This document shows, one piece after another, positions 15,962 through 24,251 of a stretch of DNA of 32,591 nt (positions within the stretch are counted from its first letter, which is position 1; every line of letters begins with the position of its first letter). Below the pieces are notes generated by a model. The model saw only the letters and a list, made by a program, of their open reading frames with translations. It had not been told where the DNA came from and made no database searches. A program made the translations under genes and the position numbers. Source of the DNA: an uncultured Curtobacterium sp. (lineage in GTDB: Bacteria; Actinomycetota; Actinomycetes; Actinomycetales; Microbacteriaceae); NCBI GenBank assembly GCA_913778205.1, contig CAJYUW010000005.1:1-32591 (forward strand), in the 5' to 3' direction.

Positions 15962-15967
15962 ACCGTA
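15962..15967 (-). promoter_or_regulatory. -10 box of a leaderless promoter (phzF)
   Basis: TACGGT on the minus strand ends 6 nt before the phzF ATG. The intervening bases are C followed by five G, so a ribosome site is an alternative reading. Confidence 0.45.
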
Positions 15968-15984
15968 CCGCCGCGCCACCGCCC

Positions 15985-16044
15985 GACGAACCGCGCCAGC
16001 GCCGGACGAACCGCGCCAGCGCCGGACGGACCGCGTCAGTGCCG
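15985..16044. repeat. 20-bp tandem repeat array, three units
   Basis: GACGAACCGCGCCAGCGCCG occurs exactly at 15985-16004 and 16005-16024. A third copy with four changes occupies 16025-16044 and runs into the 3' end of the ROK regulator gene. The period equals that of the array beyond phzF, but the sequence differs. Confidence 0.88.
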
Positions 16045-17277
16045 GATGAGCAGGGCGCTCGCGCGCGGCGACAGCGCGGCGTCGAGCACGAGGCACGCGG
16101 CGCCCACGGCCGCGACGTCCGCCCCTCGGTCGCTCTCGTCCACCGCGATCGGGTGCTTCGGGACGAGGAGCGGCGACCGGATGATGGCGTCCCGGGCGGC
16201 CGGCAGCGCCGCCGCGGCGACCCGCGACCAGAACGGTCCGCCGAACACGACCCGGTCGAGGTCGAGCAGGTTCACGATGAGCACCGCCGCGTTGCCCATC
16301 GCTCGGCCGACGTCGGCCGCGAGCGCGTGCGCGTCCGGGTCGCCCGCCGCGATCGCCGCGGCGAGCGCGTCCCATGCCCGGTCGACCGACGCGGCGTCGG
16401 TCGGGCCGCCGACCGCGAGTCCGCGGGCGGCGGCGATCCGGACGAGTCGGTCCGGAGCCACCGCGGCGCCGACCTCCCCGCGGCTGCCGCTCCCGTCCGG
16501 GGTCCCGGCGAGCGCGCCCTGGTCGACCATGATGTGCCCGGCGTCACCGGCGTTCGCCCCGACGCCGCGGACGGGTTCGTTGTCGAGGACGAGTCCCACC
16601 CCGAACCCGGTGCCGTAGTACACGAAGGCGAAGTTCCTGGCGGCGGACTCCCCGGCGAGGAAACTCTCCCCGACGGCGGCGGCCGTGACGTCCTTCTCGA
16701 GCAGCACCGGGTAGCCGGTGGCCTCAGCGAGGGCGTCGCGGAGGGGCACGTCCCGCCACCGGGGCAGGAACGGCGGGTCGAGGACGACGCCGCGCTCGGC
16801 GTCGATCGGCCCGGGGCTCGCGACGCCGACGCCGAGGATGGTGTCGACGTCGACCGCGGCGCCGACGATGAGCGCGTCGACGGCACCGGCGACGGTGCGG
16901 ATGACCTCGTCGGGGTCGTCGGCGGTGGGCGTCGAGGTGGTGCTCTGCGCGACCACCGTCCCCGCGAGGTCGAGCAGCACGTAGGTCACGATCGCGGGGT
17001 CGACGTGCACGCCGACGGCGTAGCGGCTCCCGGCCTCGAGCCGGAGGATCGTCCGGGGCTTGCCGCGACCGGACACCACCGTGCCGGACTCGACGATCAT
17101 GCCCGCCTCGATGAGGAACCGGGTCACGTTCGAGACGGTCTGGGCGCTCAGCCCCGTGCGTCCCGCGAGCTCCACCCGGCTGAGGCCCTCCGGGGACCGG
17201 CGGACGGCATCGAGCACGACGGTCCGGTTGAACCCCCCGATCGACGGGAGGTTCGCTCCTCGCCGGTGCTCTGCCAT
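16036..17277 (-). CDS. ROK-family transcriptional regulator (NagC/XylR-like)
   Basis: A 413-residue regulator with an N-terminal winged helix (about residues 14-70; GLSRVELAGRTGLSAQTVSNVTRFL split over helices) and a C-terminal ROK sugar-binding domain. ROK regulators typically sense a sugar or sugar phosphate. Kinase-competent ROK proteins carry a CXCGXXGCXE zinc motif after GH; here the stretch after GDAGHIMVDQGA contains no cysteines, and the DxGxT phosphate loop is not conserved, so it should be a regulator and not a glucokinase. The ATG at 17277 has TATGGT 6 nt upstream. It precedes phzF on the same strand and might control it or distant sugar genes. Confidence 0.9.
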   Translation of the reverse strand: MAEHRRGANLPSIGGFNRTVVLDAVRRSPEGLSRVELAGRTGLSAQTVSNVTRFLIEAGMIVESGTVVSGRGKPRTILRLEAGSRYAVGVHVDPAIVTYVLLDLAGTVVAQSTTSTPTADDPDEVIRTVAGAVDALIVGAAVDVDTILGVGVASPGPIDAERGVVLDPPFLPRWRDVPLRDALAEATGYPVLLEKDVTAAAVGESFLAGESAARNFAFVYYGTGFGVGLVLDNEPVRGVGANAGDAGHIMVDQGALAGTPDGSGSRGEVGAAVAPDRLVRIAAARGLAVGGPTDAASVDRAWDALAAAIAAGDPDAHALAADVGRAMGNAAVLIVNLLDLDRVVFGGPFWSRVAAAALPAARDAIIRSPLLVPKHPIAVDESDRGADVAAVGAACLVLDAALSPRASALLIRH

Positions 17278-17283
17278 GCCGCG

Positions 17284-17289
17284 ACCATA
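17284..17289 (-). promoter_or_regulatory. -10 box of a leaderless promoter (ROK regulator)
   Basis: TATGGT on the minus strand (17289 to 17284) ends 6 nt before the ATG at 17277. Confidence 0.55.
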
Positions 17290-17458
17290 CCGCTCCGGGC
17301 GTCGCTGCCCGGGCCGGTCCGCCGGAGCGAGCAGCACGGCGCGCGGACCGGTGCGGCGAGCGGCCCGGCGCGCGGACCGGCCCGCGACGCGCGCGACCCG
17401 GCGCAACGGTGCGGTATCGGTCCGTGCCGCATGCTGGCCCCCGTGCTGGTGGCACGGA

Positions 17459-17464
17459 TACGCT
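17459..17464 (+). promoter_or_regulatory. -10 box of a leaderless promoter (GNAT gene)
   Basis: TACGCT ends 6 nt before the ATG at 17471. It is the likely promoter for the GNAT gene and the coupled alkyltransferase-like gene. Confidence 0.55.
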
Positions 17465-17470
17465 GACCGC

Positions 17471-17929
17471 ATGGCCGATCTCCGTCTCGAACAGCTCTCC
17501 GCAGCGACCGCCGCCGCGGCCAACTCCCTGACGCTGAAGCCGGGGCAGGAACAGTTCGTGCAACCGACGACCTACGGCCAGGCCGAGTCGGACGTCAAGC
17601 CGAGCTCGGCGTGGACCCGGGTGGTGCTCGACGGCGACGACGTCGTGGGCATGATCATCGGCACCTTCGACGCGGAGAACCCAGAAGAGGAACTGCGCAG
17701 CGCGATCTGGCGCGTCAACGTCGCCGCCACGGCCCAGGGGCGCGGCGTCGGTCGCTTCGCGGTGCACGGCCTCGCGGACGAGGCACGCAGCCGCGGGTTC
17801 GAGCGACTCACCGTCGTCTACGAGCCGGGCGGGAGCGGCAGCCCCGAGGCGTTCTTCCGCGCGCTCGGCTTCGAGTTCGTCCGCGAGACCCAGTACGGCG
17901 ACCACTTCGCGGCCCTGAACCTCGGGTGA
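17471..17929 (+). CDS. GNAT-family N-acetyltransferase
   Basis: A 152-residue acetyl-CoA-dependent acetyltransferase. The CoA pyrophosphate-binding motif A is QGRGVGRFAVHGL (about residues 93-105), followed by a strand with TVVYEPGG and the common C-terminal helix AFFRALGFEF. The FYEPGGSGSPEAFF-like region resembles small-molecule (polyamine or amino-acid) acetyltransferases of the PaiA/BltD kind, but the acceptor is unknown. The ATG at 17471 is preferred for its leaderless -10 box. Its TGA overlaps the next gene's GTG by four bases, so it is translationally coupled to an alkyltransferase-like DNA-repair protein. Confidence 0.9.
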   Translation: MADLRLEQLSAATAAAANSLTLKPGQEQFVQPTTYGQAESDVKPSSAWTRVVLDGDDVVGMIIGTFDAENPEEELRSAIWRVNVAATAQGRGVGRFAVHGLADEARSRGFERLTVVYEPGGSGSPEAFFRALGFEFVRETQYGDHFAALNLG

Positions 17930-18525
17930 CCGCGGCCGCGGGCCCGCCGGTCGACTTCGGCGCCGCCGTCGCCGAGGTGGTCCGCAGCATCCCGGCAGGA
18001 CGGGTCATGACGTACGGCGACGTGGCCGCGGTGCTCGGGTCACGCGCGTCGCGTGCGGTCGGCAAGGTGATGGCCCACGAGGGCGCCGACCTGCCGTGGT
18101 GGCGTGTCGTCCGGTCCGGCGGGTACCCACCGCTCCGCCACGAGGCACCCGCGCTGGAGCACTACCGCGTCGAGGGCACGCCGCTCCTGCACGGTGCGTC
18201 GGCCTGGAGGCTCGACATGCGTCGGGCGCGCTGGTCGCCGGAGCAGGCGGCTCGGCCCGGACCCGTGGGTGCCGATCCGTCCCGTCCCGCGGACGGCGCG
18301 GCACCGGGCGCCGTCGGCGGGCACGCGTCACGCGCCGCTGGTGACGCAGCACCGGACCCCGTCGGCGGACATCCGTGCCGTGCCGCCGTGGGCGGCGCGG
18401 CACCGGACGTCGCGGGCGAGCAGGCGTCGCGCGTCGTGGGCGGCGTGACGGAGGCGTGGCGCGCCTCCAGGCCGGAGCCCGGCTACGACCCGACGGACCC
18501 GGGCTTCCCGACCGACCCGTTCTGA
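17926..18525 (+). CDS. Alkyltransferase-like protein (ATL) with repetitive C-terminal tail
   Basis: The first 105 residues match the DNA-binding domain of O6-alkylguanine-DNA alkyltransferases (IPAGRVMTYGDVA, ASRAVGKVM). The catalytic PCHRV motif is PWWRV (residues 57-61), so Trp58 replaces the reactive Cys. This is the mark of ATL proteins, which bind O6-alkylguanine without repairing it and flag lesions for nucleotide excision repair. The protein is 199 residues, about twice the usual ATL length. The extra tail has three loose 16-17-residue repeats (for example GAAPGAVGGHASRAA), then a stretch encoded by a GGAGGCG/CGCCTCC palindrome, then DPTDPGFPTDPF. Its 3' end overlaps the convergent acyltransferase gene by 43 bp. 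Confidence 0.88.
   Translation: MTAAAGPPVDFGAAVAEVVRSIPAGRVMTYGDVAAVLGSRASRAVGKVMAHEGADLPWWRVVRSGGYPPLRHEAPALEHYRVEGTPLLHGASAWRLDMRRARWSPEQAARPGPVGADPSRPADGAAPGAVGGHASRAAGDAAPDPVGGHPCRAAVGGAAPDVAGEQASRVVGGVTEAWRASRPEPGYDPTDPGFPTDPF
18449..18475. repeat. Terminator-like palindrome inside the ATL coding region
   Basis: GGAGGCG (18450-18456) pairs with CGCCTCC (18462-18468), followed by AGGCCGG. The same layout, with the arms then AGGCCG, occurs at 1522-1546 in an intergenic position. It is translated here as part of the ATL tail, suggesting a dispersed palindrome has become coding. Confidence 0.5.
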
Positions 18526-19187
18526 ACCGCGCGGGCCCGACCGGAACGGTCCGCACCGGCGTGGTCGGCCCCGTCCGGCCCGGGGACGGGTCCCCCGGAG
18601 CCGCTCGCGACCGCCGCCGTGACCGTGACGTCCGGGACGCCGCCGGACTCCGACGGGCGCAGGTCGCGGATCCGTCGCGCCGGCACACCGGCGTAGAGGC
18701 CGCCGGACCGGAGGTGCCCCGCGACGACCGCGCCGGCGGCGACGACCACGTCGTCCTCGATGACGGCGCCGGGGAGCACCATGGTCCGGGCGCCGATCCA
18801 GACCCGCTCGCCGATCGACACCGCCCGGCCCGACGCGGTGCGGTCCCAGTCGCCCGCGGCGTCGATGCCGTGGTGGCTCGTGACGACGAGCACCTGCATG
18901 CCGATGGCCGTGTCGTCCCCGATGGTGACGGGCGCGACCGCCTCGATCGAGACGTGCTTGTTGCAGAAGACGCCGGTCCCGATCGTGAGGTTCCGCGCCG
19001 ACCCGGTCAGCGCGAACCCGACGCCGGGGCCCGACCCGACGTGCGCCCCGGCGAGACCGAGGAGTGCCCGACGGACGATCCGCGGGACGAGCGCTGAGCC
19101 GAGCAGCGTGCTGAAGAGGACGTGCTCGGTGCCGTACGTCAGGTCTTCACGGAGACGCGCGGCCGGGCCGCTCGGGGTGGGGGTCAC
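18483..19187 (-). CDS. Left-handed beta-helix (hexapeptide) acyltransferase
   Basis: A 234-residue member of the trimeric hexapeptide O-acetyltransferase group (WcaF, maltose or galactoside acetyltransferase-like). Hexapeptide repeats run from about residue 65 to 170 (LTIGTGVF, VTIGDDTAIG, VSIGERVWIGART, AVIEDDVVVAAGAVV) and end with the typical GVPARRIR. H105-H106 in TSHHG marks the catalytic loop. The substrate is probably a sugar or cell-surface polymer, but this is not determined. After residue 176 there is a 58-residue Gly/Ser/Asp-rich tail overlapping the convergent ATL gene. The GTG at 19187 has TACTGT 6 nt upstream. Confidence 0.88.
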   Translation of the reverse strand: MTPTPSGPAARLREDLTYGTEHVLFSTLLGSALVPRIVRRALLGLAGAHVGSGPGVGFALTGSARNLTIGTGVFCNKHVSIEAVAPVTIGDDTAIGMQVLVVTSHHGIDAAGDWDRTASGRAVSIGERVWIGARTMVLPGAVIEDDVVVAAGAVVAGHLRSGGLYAGVPARRIRDLRPSESGGVPDVTVTAAVASGSGGPVPGPDGADHAGADRSGRARAVQNGSVGKPGSVGS

Positions 19188-19193
19188 ACGCGA

Positions 19194-19199
19194 ACAGTA
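19194..19199 (-). promoter_or_regulatory. -10 box of a leaderless promoter (acyltransferase)
   Basis: TACTGT on the minus strand (19199 to 19194) ends 6 nt before the GTG at 19187. Confidence 0.55.
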
Positions 19200-19262
19200 G
19201 GTCCGCAGGTCGGCGACGACCCAGGGCCGACCCCACTCTTGCGGCTTCCCGCCGTCGGACGG

Positions 19263-19688
19263 TCAGGCGTCGAAGCGGGTGCCCGCCGGGTTCGGCGGCA
19301 GCAGGCACAGGACGAGGAACACGATCGTGCCGAGGACGGGAACGACGTTCAGGAACAGCCAGAAGCCGGACCGGCCCACATCGTGCAGTCGTCGTGCTCC
19401 GAGCGCGAGGGACCCGACGAGCGTCGCGAGCCCCCACAGCACGAAGAGGTACGCGCCGACCGGGTTCTCGAGGAGTGGGGCGTCGGGCGTGAAGGCCTGC
19501 GGCGCGAGCTGCAGCACGAGTCCGACCGCGAACGACGTGATCCACCACCACCAGAACTCGGCGCGCGACGCCCGACCGGTGAACACCGTGTACTTCCGCC
19601 AGAATCGGCGGACGGCCTCGGGGAACGGTGCGCCGTAGAAGGGGTCGCGCAGGGCGACACCGCCGGGCTGCACGCTGTCGTCGCTCAT
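19263..19688 (-). CDS. DUF805 membrane protein
   Basis: A 141-residue membrane protein of the DUF805 family. It has the family N-terminal signature FTGRASRAEFWWWW just before the first helix, the RLHDVGRSG loop between helices, and a C-terminal PPNPAGTRFDA tail; four hydrophobic segments are visible. The function of DUF805 is unknown. The ATG at 19688 is preferred over a TTG at 19700, because TTG is rare and the extension adds nothing conserved. It lies between the acyltransferase and the ABC exporter, all on the minus strand, but a strong hairpin separates it from the exporter. Confidence 0.88.
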   Translation of the reverse strand: MSDDSVQPGGVALRDPFYGAPFPEAVRRFWRKYTVFTGRASRAEFWWWWITSFAVGLVLQLAPQAFTPDAPLLENPVGAYLFVLWGLATLVGSLALGARRLHDVGRSGFWLFLNVVPVLGTIVFLVLCLLPPNPAGTRFDA

Positions 19689-19735
19689 GGGTCCAGCCAA
19701 CCACGGGTCGTGGCTCGACCACGACCGGGAACGAC

Positions 19736-19765
19736 CACCGCGCCCCGTCGAGACGGGGCGCGGTG
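19736..19765 (-). terminator. Terminator hairpin after the ABC exporter operon
   Basis: CACCGCGCCCCGT (19736-19748) pairs perfectly over 13 bp with 19753-19765 around a CGAG tetraloop. It begins about 40 bp past the exporter stop codon on the minus strand. No T-run follows. Confidence 0.78.
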
Positions 19766-19805
19766 TCGGGCGCGGGCGGCAGCGGCCCGCGAGCAGCGAG
19801 GGCCG

Positions 19806-21740
19806 CTAGACGAGCGAGTCCCGCCAGGCCGCGTGCAGCTGGGCGAACCGCCCGGTGCCGGCGATGAGGTCCTCGGGCGTGCCGTCCTCGACGATCCGGC
19901 CGTGCTCCATCACGAGCACGCGGTGTGCGATCGCCACGGTGGACAGTCGGTGCGCGATGATCACGGCCGTGCGGTCGGCGAGCAGGGTCTCGAGCCCCTC
20001 CTGCACGAGCCGCTCGGACGGGATGTCGAGCGACGCCGTCGCCTCGTCGAGGATGAGCACCTTCGGGTCCGCGAGGAACGCCCGTGCGAACGAGAGCAAC
20101 TGCCGCTGCCCCGCGCTCACCCGACCGCCGCGCTTGTTCACGTCGGTGTCGTACCCGTCCGGCAGCGCCATGACGAACTCGTGCGCGCCCACGGCCTTCG
20201 CCGCCCGCTCGATCTCCTCGCGGGACGCCCCGGGCTTGCCGAGCGCGATGTTGTCCGCGACGGACCCGGAGAACAGGTACGCCTCCTGCGTGACCATCAC
20301 GATCGCTCGGCGCATGTCCTTCGTGTCGAGCTCCCGCAGGTCCACGCCGTCGAGCCGCACCGACCCCTGGGACGGGTCGTAGAAGCGCGCCATGAGCTTG
20401 GCGAGCGTCGACTTCCCCGCACCGGTGGAGCCGACGAGGGCGATCGTCTGCCCGGCCGAGATGTGCAGGTCGAACTGCGGCAGCACCACCTTGTCCGCGT
20501 TGTAGGCGAACACGACGTCGTCGAAGTCCATCTTCCCGGTGGCGTCCGCCAGTCGGGTCGGCTTCGCCGGGTCCGGCACGCTCGGCCGTTCCTCGAGCAC
20601 CCCGGAGATCTTCTCCATCGCGGCCGAGGCCGACTGGTACCCGTTGTAGAACATCGCGAGCTCCTGCGCCGGGTCGAAGAACCGCTTGGCGTACAGCGCG
20701 ACCGCGAGCAGCGCACCGACCTCGAGGGACCCGCCGACGATCCGGAAGCCGCCGACGATGACGACCGCCGCGAGCGTGGCGTTGCCGATGAGCACGAGCA
20801 CCGGGTCGAACGTCCCGAACAGGTTGAACACCTTCGTGTTCGCGAGTCGGTAGTCCTCGACGTAGCGGCCGTACTCGTCGCGGTTGCGGGACTCCTTGCG
20901 GAACGCCTGCACCGCGCGGATGCCGGTCATCGTCTCGACGAAGTGCACGATCACGCGCGCCGACGTGACACGGGTGGCCCGGAAGAGCGTCTGCGAGTTC
21001 GACTGGAACCAGCGGATCAGGAACCACAGCGGCACGAGCGACACCGCGAGCACGAGCCCGGACGTCGGGTCGAGCGCCACGAGGGCGACCGCCGTGAACA
21101 CCATGTAGAGCACGCCCTGGATGAGCTGGTTCAGCCCGGAGTCGAGCAGCTCGCGGATGGAGTCGAGGTCGCTCGTCTGACGGGAGATGATCCGGCCGGA
21201 CGTGTACGTCTCGTGGAACTCGAGCGACAGCCGCTGCGTGTGCAGGAACACCCGCTTGCGGAGGTCGAACAGGATCGCCTGGCTGATCCGGGCCGCCAGC
21301 ACGGTGTACCAGGCGGTCAGGACGGCGCCGGCGATCGCCACGACGATGTACGTCGCGACGACGCCGAACGCCGGCACCCAGTCGTTCCGGTCGAGCACCG
21401 CGGGCAGGGCGTTGTCGATGCCCCACGCGATCAGTGCCGGCCCCGCGACCGTGCCCGCGGTGGAGACCACGACGACGATCCCGAGCAGCACGAGCCGGGC
21501 CTTGAGCGGCGCCGCGAGCGACCCGAGCAGGGCGAGGGAACGACGCCGCAGGCGCTTGCTCTCCGCTTTCGTGAAGTCGTCGCGCTCCTCGCCGCGCACG
21601 CCGAGCGTGGTGATCGACGCGGTGACCGGAGCCGCCGACTGCGCGGTGGCCTGCCCGTCCACGGCCTCCTGCGGCGCGGACGCCGTGCCGGATGGCTCTG
21701 CTGCCGTCTCGACGGGCAGTTGCTGTTCCTGCTGGCTCAT
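19806..21740 (-). CDS. ABC exporter half-transporter, catalytically canonical subunit
   Basis: A 644-residue type IV ABC exporter subunit: a hydrophilic N-terminus of about 75 residues, six membrane helices (about 85-370) and an ATPase domain. Walker A is GSTGAGKST, Walker B is [12 protein letters not shown] with catalytic E566, and the H-loop is IIAHRLSTV. The signature is altered to VSAGQ (541-545) from LSGGQ. Paired with the upstream subunit, which has the opposite changes, this is the pattern of heterodimeric exporters with one degenerate ATP site, such as TM287/288 and BmrCD. ATGA overlaps the upstream gene, and AGAGGAGG provides the ribosome site. Likely substrates are drugs or lipids. 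Confidence 0.93.
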   Translation of the reverse strand: MSQQEQQLPVETAAEPSGTASAPQEAVDGQATAQSAAPVTASITTLGVRGEERDDFTKAESKRLRRRSLALLGSLAAPLKARLVLLGIVVVVSTAGTVAGPALIAWGIDNALPAVLDRNDWVPAFGVVATYIVVAIAGAVLTAWYTVLAARISQAILFDLRKRVFLHTQRLSLEFHETYTSGRIISRQTSDLDSIRELLDSGLNQLIQGVLYMVFTAVALVALDPTSGLVLAVSLVPLWFLIRWFQSNSQTLFRATRVTSARVIVHFVETMTGIRAVQAFRKESRNRDEYGRYVEDYRLANTKVFNLFGTFDPVLVLIGNATLAAVVIVGGFRIVGGSLEVGALLAVALYAKRFFDPAQELAMFYNGYQSASAAMEKISGVLEERPSVPDPAKPTRLADATGKMDFDDVVFAYNADKVVLPQFDLHISAGQTIALVGSTGAGKSTLAKLMARFYDPSQGSVRLDGVDLRELDTKDMRRAIVMVTQEAYLFSGSVADNIALGKPGASREEIERAAKAVGAHEFVMALPDGYDTDVNKRGGRVSAGQRQLLSFARAFLADPKVLILDEATASLDIPSERLVQEGLETLLADRTAVIIAHRLSTVAIAHRVLVMEHGRIVEDGTPEDLIAGTGRFAQLHAAWRDSLV

Positions 21741-23560
21741 GCCATCGCCTCCTCTCGTGCGGTGGCGTCGTCCTCGTCGAGCGACGAGATGACGTAGCGG
21801 TAGTGGTCGTTGGTGGCCATCAGCTCCGAGTGGGTGCCGACGGCGGTGACGACGCCGTTCTCCATGAGGGCGACGCGGTCCGCGAGCGTCACCGTCGACG
21901 GACGGTGCGCCACGATGAGGGACGTGGTCTCGGCGAGGACGCGCCGGAGGCCCGCCTCGACCCGGGCCTCGGTGTCGACGTCGAGCGCGGACAGCGGGTC
22001 GTCGAGCACGAGCACCGACGGACGGGCCGCGATCGCGCGGGCGAGGGCGAGTCGCTGCCGCTGCCCGCCGGAGAGCGACAGCCCCTCCTCCCCGACCCGC
22101 GTGTCGACGCCGTCGGGCAGGTCGTCCACGAAGGACGCCTGCGCGATGTCGAGCGCCTCCCGCATCACACGGTCGGCCTCGTCGCCGGACAGGTCCGGGC
22201 GACCGAGCAGCACGTTGTCCCGGACGGACGTCGAGAACAGCGTGGCGTCCTCGAACGCGACGCCGACGTGCCGCCGGAGCTCCTCGCGCGTGAGGTCGCG
22301 GATGTCGACGCCGTCGATCGTGACCGAACCGCCCGTGACGTCGTAGAGCCGTGGCACCAGCGACAGCAGCGTGGTCTTGCCGCACCCGGTGAGCCCGACG
22401 AGCGCCATGGTCTCCCCCGGTCGGAGCTGCAGCTCGACGCCGTTGACCAGGTCGGGGTACTGCGGCGCCGAGTCCTGGTAGCGGAAGTGCACCGCGTTGA
22501 AGGACAGCGCTCCGTGCGGCTCCGTGATGGTCTTCGGCGCCGACGGGTCCTGGATGGTGTTCTCGGAGTCCATGACCTCGAAGAACCGGTCCACCGCGGT
22601 GCGGGTGTCGAAGGTCATCGAGAGCAGGAAGCCGATCGACTCGATCGGGAACCGCAGCACCGTCGCCGTCGCGAAGAACGCGAAGAGCTGCCCCACCGTG
22701 AGCTGGCCCTGGCTCGCGAGGAAGATGCCCGCGAGCAGGCACAGTGCGAACGCGACGTCCGGCACGAGGAGCAGCCACAGCCAGATGCTCGCGACGGCCT
22801 TCGCCTTCTCGATCTCCGTGCCGCGGAGCGCCTCGGCCTGCTCGCTGAACTCGTCGAGCTTGTACCGACCGCGACCGAACGCCTTGAGGACGCGGATGCC
22901 GTGCACCGACTGCTCGACGCTGGTGGCGAGGTCGCCGACCTGGTCCTGGCTGCGACGGGCGACGACGGAGTACTTCCGCTCGAACAGCAGGCCGTTGATC
23001 CAGAGCGGGATCGAGGCGACGAGGAACACCAGGCCGAGCAGCCACCCGAAGGTGAACAGCACGACGAAGCCCACCACGATCGTGACGATGTTGACGACGA
23101 GCAGCACGACGCCGAACGCGAGCCAGCGGCGGATGAGCGACAGGTCGGACACCGAGCGGGACAGCAGCTGGCCGGACTCCCAGCGGTCGTGGAAGGCCAC
23201 CGGCAGGTCCTGCAGCTTCGCGTAGAGCGCGTTCCGCATGCTCGTCTCGATGCGGGTGGACGGCCGCATCACGAGCCGTCGCCGCGAGGCGATGAAGAAC
23301 GCCTCGAGCGCGCCGAGCGCGAGCACGCCGAGGCCGGCCGGCCAGATCTGGGCGGCGTCCTTCGACGACAGCGGCCCGTCGACGAGCCACTGCAGGACGT
23401 ACGGGATCGCGAGCGCCACCAGCGAGGCGCCCATCGCGGCGGCCATGCCGCCGATGAGCCGCCGCTGGTACGGCTTCACGTAGGGGTAGATCCGCGCGAT
23501 GGCGCGGAAGGTCGAGGGTCGGTCGGTGGACGGGCGCGCCTGGTCTGGCGTCTTGGACAT
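21737..23560 (-). CDS. ABC exporter half-transporter, degenerate-site subunit
   Basis: A 607-residue partner of the downstream subunit, with six membrane helices (about residues 33-325) and an ATPase domain. Walker A is GLTGCGKTT with K395, the signature is canonical LSGGQ (496-500), and the H-loop is IVAHRPSTV. In Walker [13 protein letters not shown], the catalytic Glu is Asp521. Loss of this Glu here and of the signature in the partner fall in the same composite ATP site, so that site should be degenerate while the other stays active. The gene lies behind a leader of about 640 nt with a possible small ORF and repeated hairpins. The ATG at 23560 was chosen because the membrane domain begins shortly after it. 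Confidence 0.93.
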   Translation of the reverse strand: MSKTPDQARPSTDRPSTFRAIARIYPYVKPYQRRLIGGMAAAMGASLVALAIPYVLQWLVDGPLSSKDAAQIWPAGLGVLALGALEAFFIASRRRLVMRPSTRIETSMRNALYAKLQDLPVAFHDRWESGQLLSRSVSDLSLIRRWLAFGVVLLVVNIVTIVVGFVVLFTFGWLLGLVFLVASIPLWINGLLFERKYSVVARRSQDQVGDLATSVEQSVHGIRVLKAFGRGRYKLDEFSEQAEALRGTEIEKAKAVASIWLWLLLVPDVAFALCLLAGIFLASQGQLTVGQLFAFFATATVLRFPIESIGFLLSMTFDTRTAVDRFFEVMDSENTIQDPSAPKTITEPHGALSFNAVHFRYQDSAPQYPDLVNGVELQLRPGETMALVGLTGCGKTTLLSLVPRLYDVTGGSVTIDGVDIRDLTREELRRHVGVAFEDATLFSTSVRDNVLLGRPDLSGDEADRVMREALDIAQASFVDDLPDGVDTRVGEEGLSLSGGQRQRLALARAIAARPSVLVLDDPLSALDVDTEARVEAGLRRVLAETTSLIVAHRPSTVTLADRVALMENGVVTAVGTHSELMATNDHYRYVISSLDEDDATAREEAMA

Positions 23561-23947
23561 GCGTTGCGTCCTCGTGCGTCGTGCCGGTCCCCAGGCGGTC
23601 GCTGCGGTCGCAGCTGCCGGCCGGGAGGCTCGGTGTCCGTTGCGTGGTGGTCGTCGGCCGAGCGGGTGGCCGGGTCGCGGGCTGCCCCCACCTGGTCGGT
23701 GGGTGCGGTGTGCCGCGTCGGGGCCGCTCGCCGCCGCTGGTGGTGCGGCGTCGGGTCGGTCGGAGTGCGCCGGGGCGACATGGTCGTCCCCGGGTGCGGG
23801 CGTGGGCTCGCGTGCGCCCGTGCTCGTCGCCGCCGGTCGTCCCGGCGGCTCGTCGCGTGCTCGTCGCCGCCGGAGGTCTCAGCGGCTCGTCGCGTGCTCG
23901 TCGTCGCCGGTCGTCCCGGCGGCTCGTCGCTGGCTGTGGGAGCAGCC
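23561..23947 (-). other. 387-bp leader between the small ORF and the ABC exporter
   Basis: No credible protein-coding gene was found here; long open frames in several phases are GC-composition artefacts (Arg/Pro/Thr-rich). The upstream part holds three hairpin repeats (23820-23930). The rest is low-complexity GC-rich DNA that could form extended mRNA structure. Its length is unusual in a window where most genes appear leaderless. Confidence 0.6.
23820..23930 (-). repeat. Three 37-bp tandem repeats, each able to form a hairpin
   Basis: Units occupy 23820-23856, 23857-23893 and 23894-23930. On the transcribed minus strand, units 1 and 3 contain a GC stem of 6-8 bp around a 4-5-nt loop (GCCGCCGG...CCGGCGGC form), flanked by GCGACGAGC. 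Unit 2 is more divergent with a shorter GCCGC/GCGGC stem. The array begins 17 nt after the stop codon of the small ORF. Its position suggests attenuator or mRNA-structure function. Confidence 0.82.
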
Positions 23948-24106
23948 CTACGCGGACAGCGGTGCCGTACCGACGGGCGTACCCGCGAACGGGTACGGCG
24001 CGACGAACACGGGTGTGATCCGCGGTCGTGCGTCGGGAGCGGTCCCCACCATGCGCACGAGGTCCGCACGGGCTGCCATGGCCGTGGTCCGGGTCGTCGT
24101 GTGCAT
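23948..24106 (-). CDS. Candidate leader peptide upstream of the ABC exporter
   Basis: A possible small protein of 52 residues from an ATG at 24106, beginning [15 protein letters not shown], with GGAG 6 nt upstream; an in-frame GTG at 24133 would give 61 residues. The C-terminal part reads [20 protein letters not shown]. It has no recognised domain, signal peptide or membrane helix. It lies about 95 nt after a reasonable promoter and just before three hairpin repeats on the same strand as the exporter. This arrangement resembles leader-peptide control such as bmrB upstream of bmrCD in Bacillus subtilis. In such GC-rich DNA a short open frame may be chance, so coding status is uncertain. Confidence 0.35.
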   Translation of the reverse strand: MHTTTRTTAMAARADLVRMVGTAPDARPRITPVFVAPYPFAGTPVGTAPLSA

Positions 24107-24208
24107 CGTCACTCCAGTCGTCGTCTTCGTCACCGTTGTGTCCGCCGCGCCGCCGGTCCCGCACAGTTTCCTGCTGGGGGTCGTCGGCTGCCTGTCGCGG
24201 AGCCTTAC

Positions 24209-24238
24209 AGACTATTCACAGTCGGATCCGCTGCGCAA
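24209..24238 (-). promoter_or_regulatory. Probable promoter of the ABC exporter operon
   Basis: On the minus strand, TTGCGC (24238 to 24233) and TAGTCT (24214 to 24209) are separated by 18 bp, with TGTGAA just before the -10 box. The region is locally AT-richer than the leader. Transcription would start near 24202, giving a leader of about 640 nt before the first exporter gene. Confidence 0.5.
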
Positions 24239-24251
24239 GAGCTTCGGACAA

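Noticed and set aside
16036..17277. ROK protein as a glucokinase
   Set aside because: It has an N-terminal winged helix and lacks the phosphate loop and zinc cysteines of ROK kinases.
17926..18525. O6-methylguanine-DNA methyltransferase
   Set aside because: The reactive Cys of PCHRV is Trp, so no alkyl transfer is expected.
14926..19247. Shared ACTCTTGCGGC upstream of two minus-strand genes (near 14927 and 19236) as a regulatory motif
   Set aside because: Only two copies at different distances from the starts; likely chance without more instances.
19806..24164. One minus-strand 1452-codon frame read as a giant fused ABC protein
   Set aside because: The frame is merely open upstream of 21740; the first exporter gene lies in another frame and overlaps the second by ATGA, so there are two proteins.
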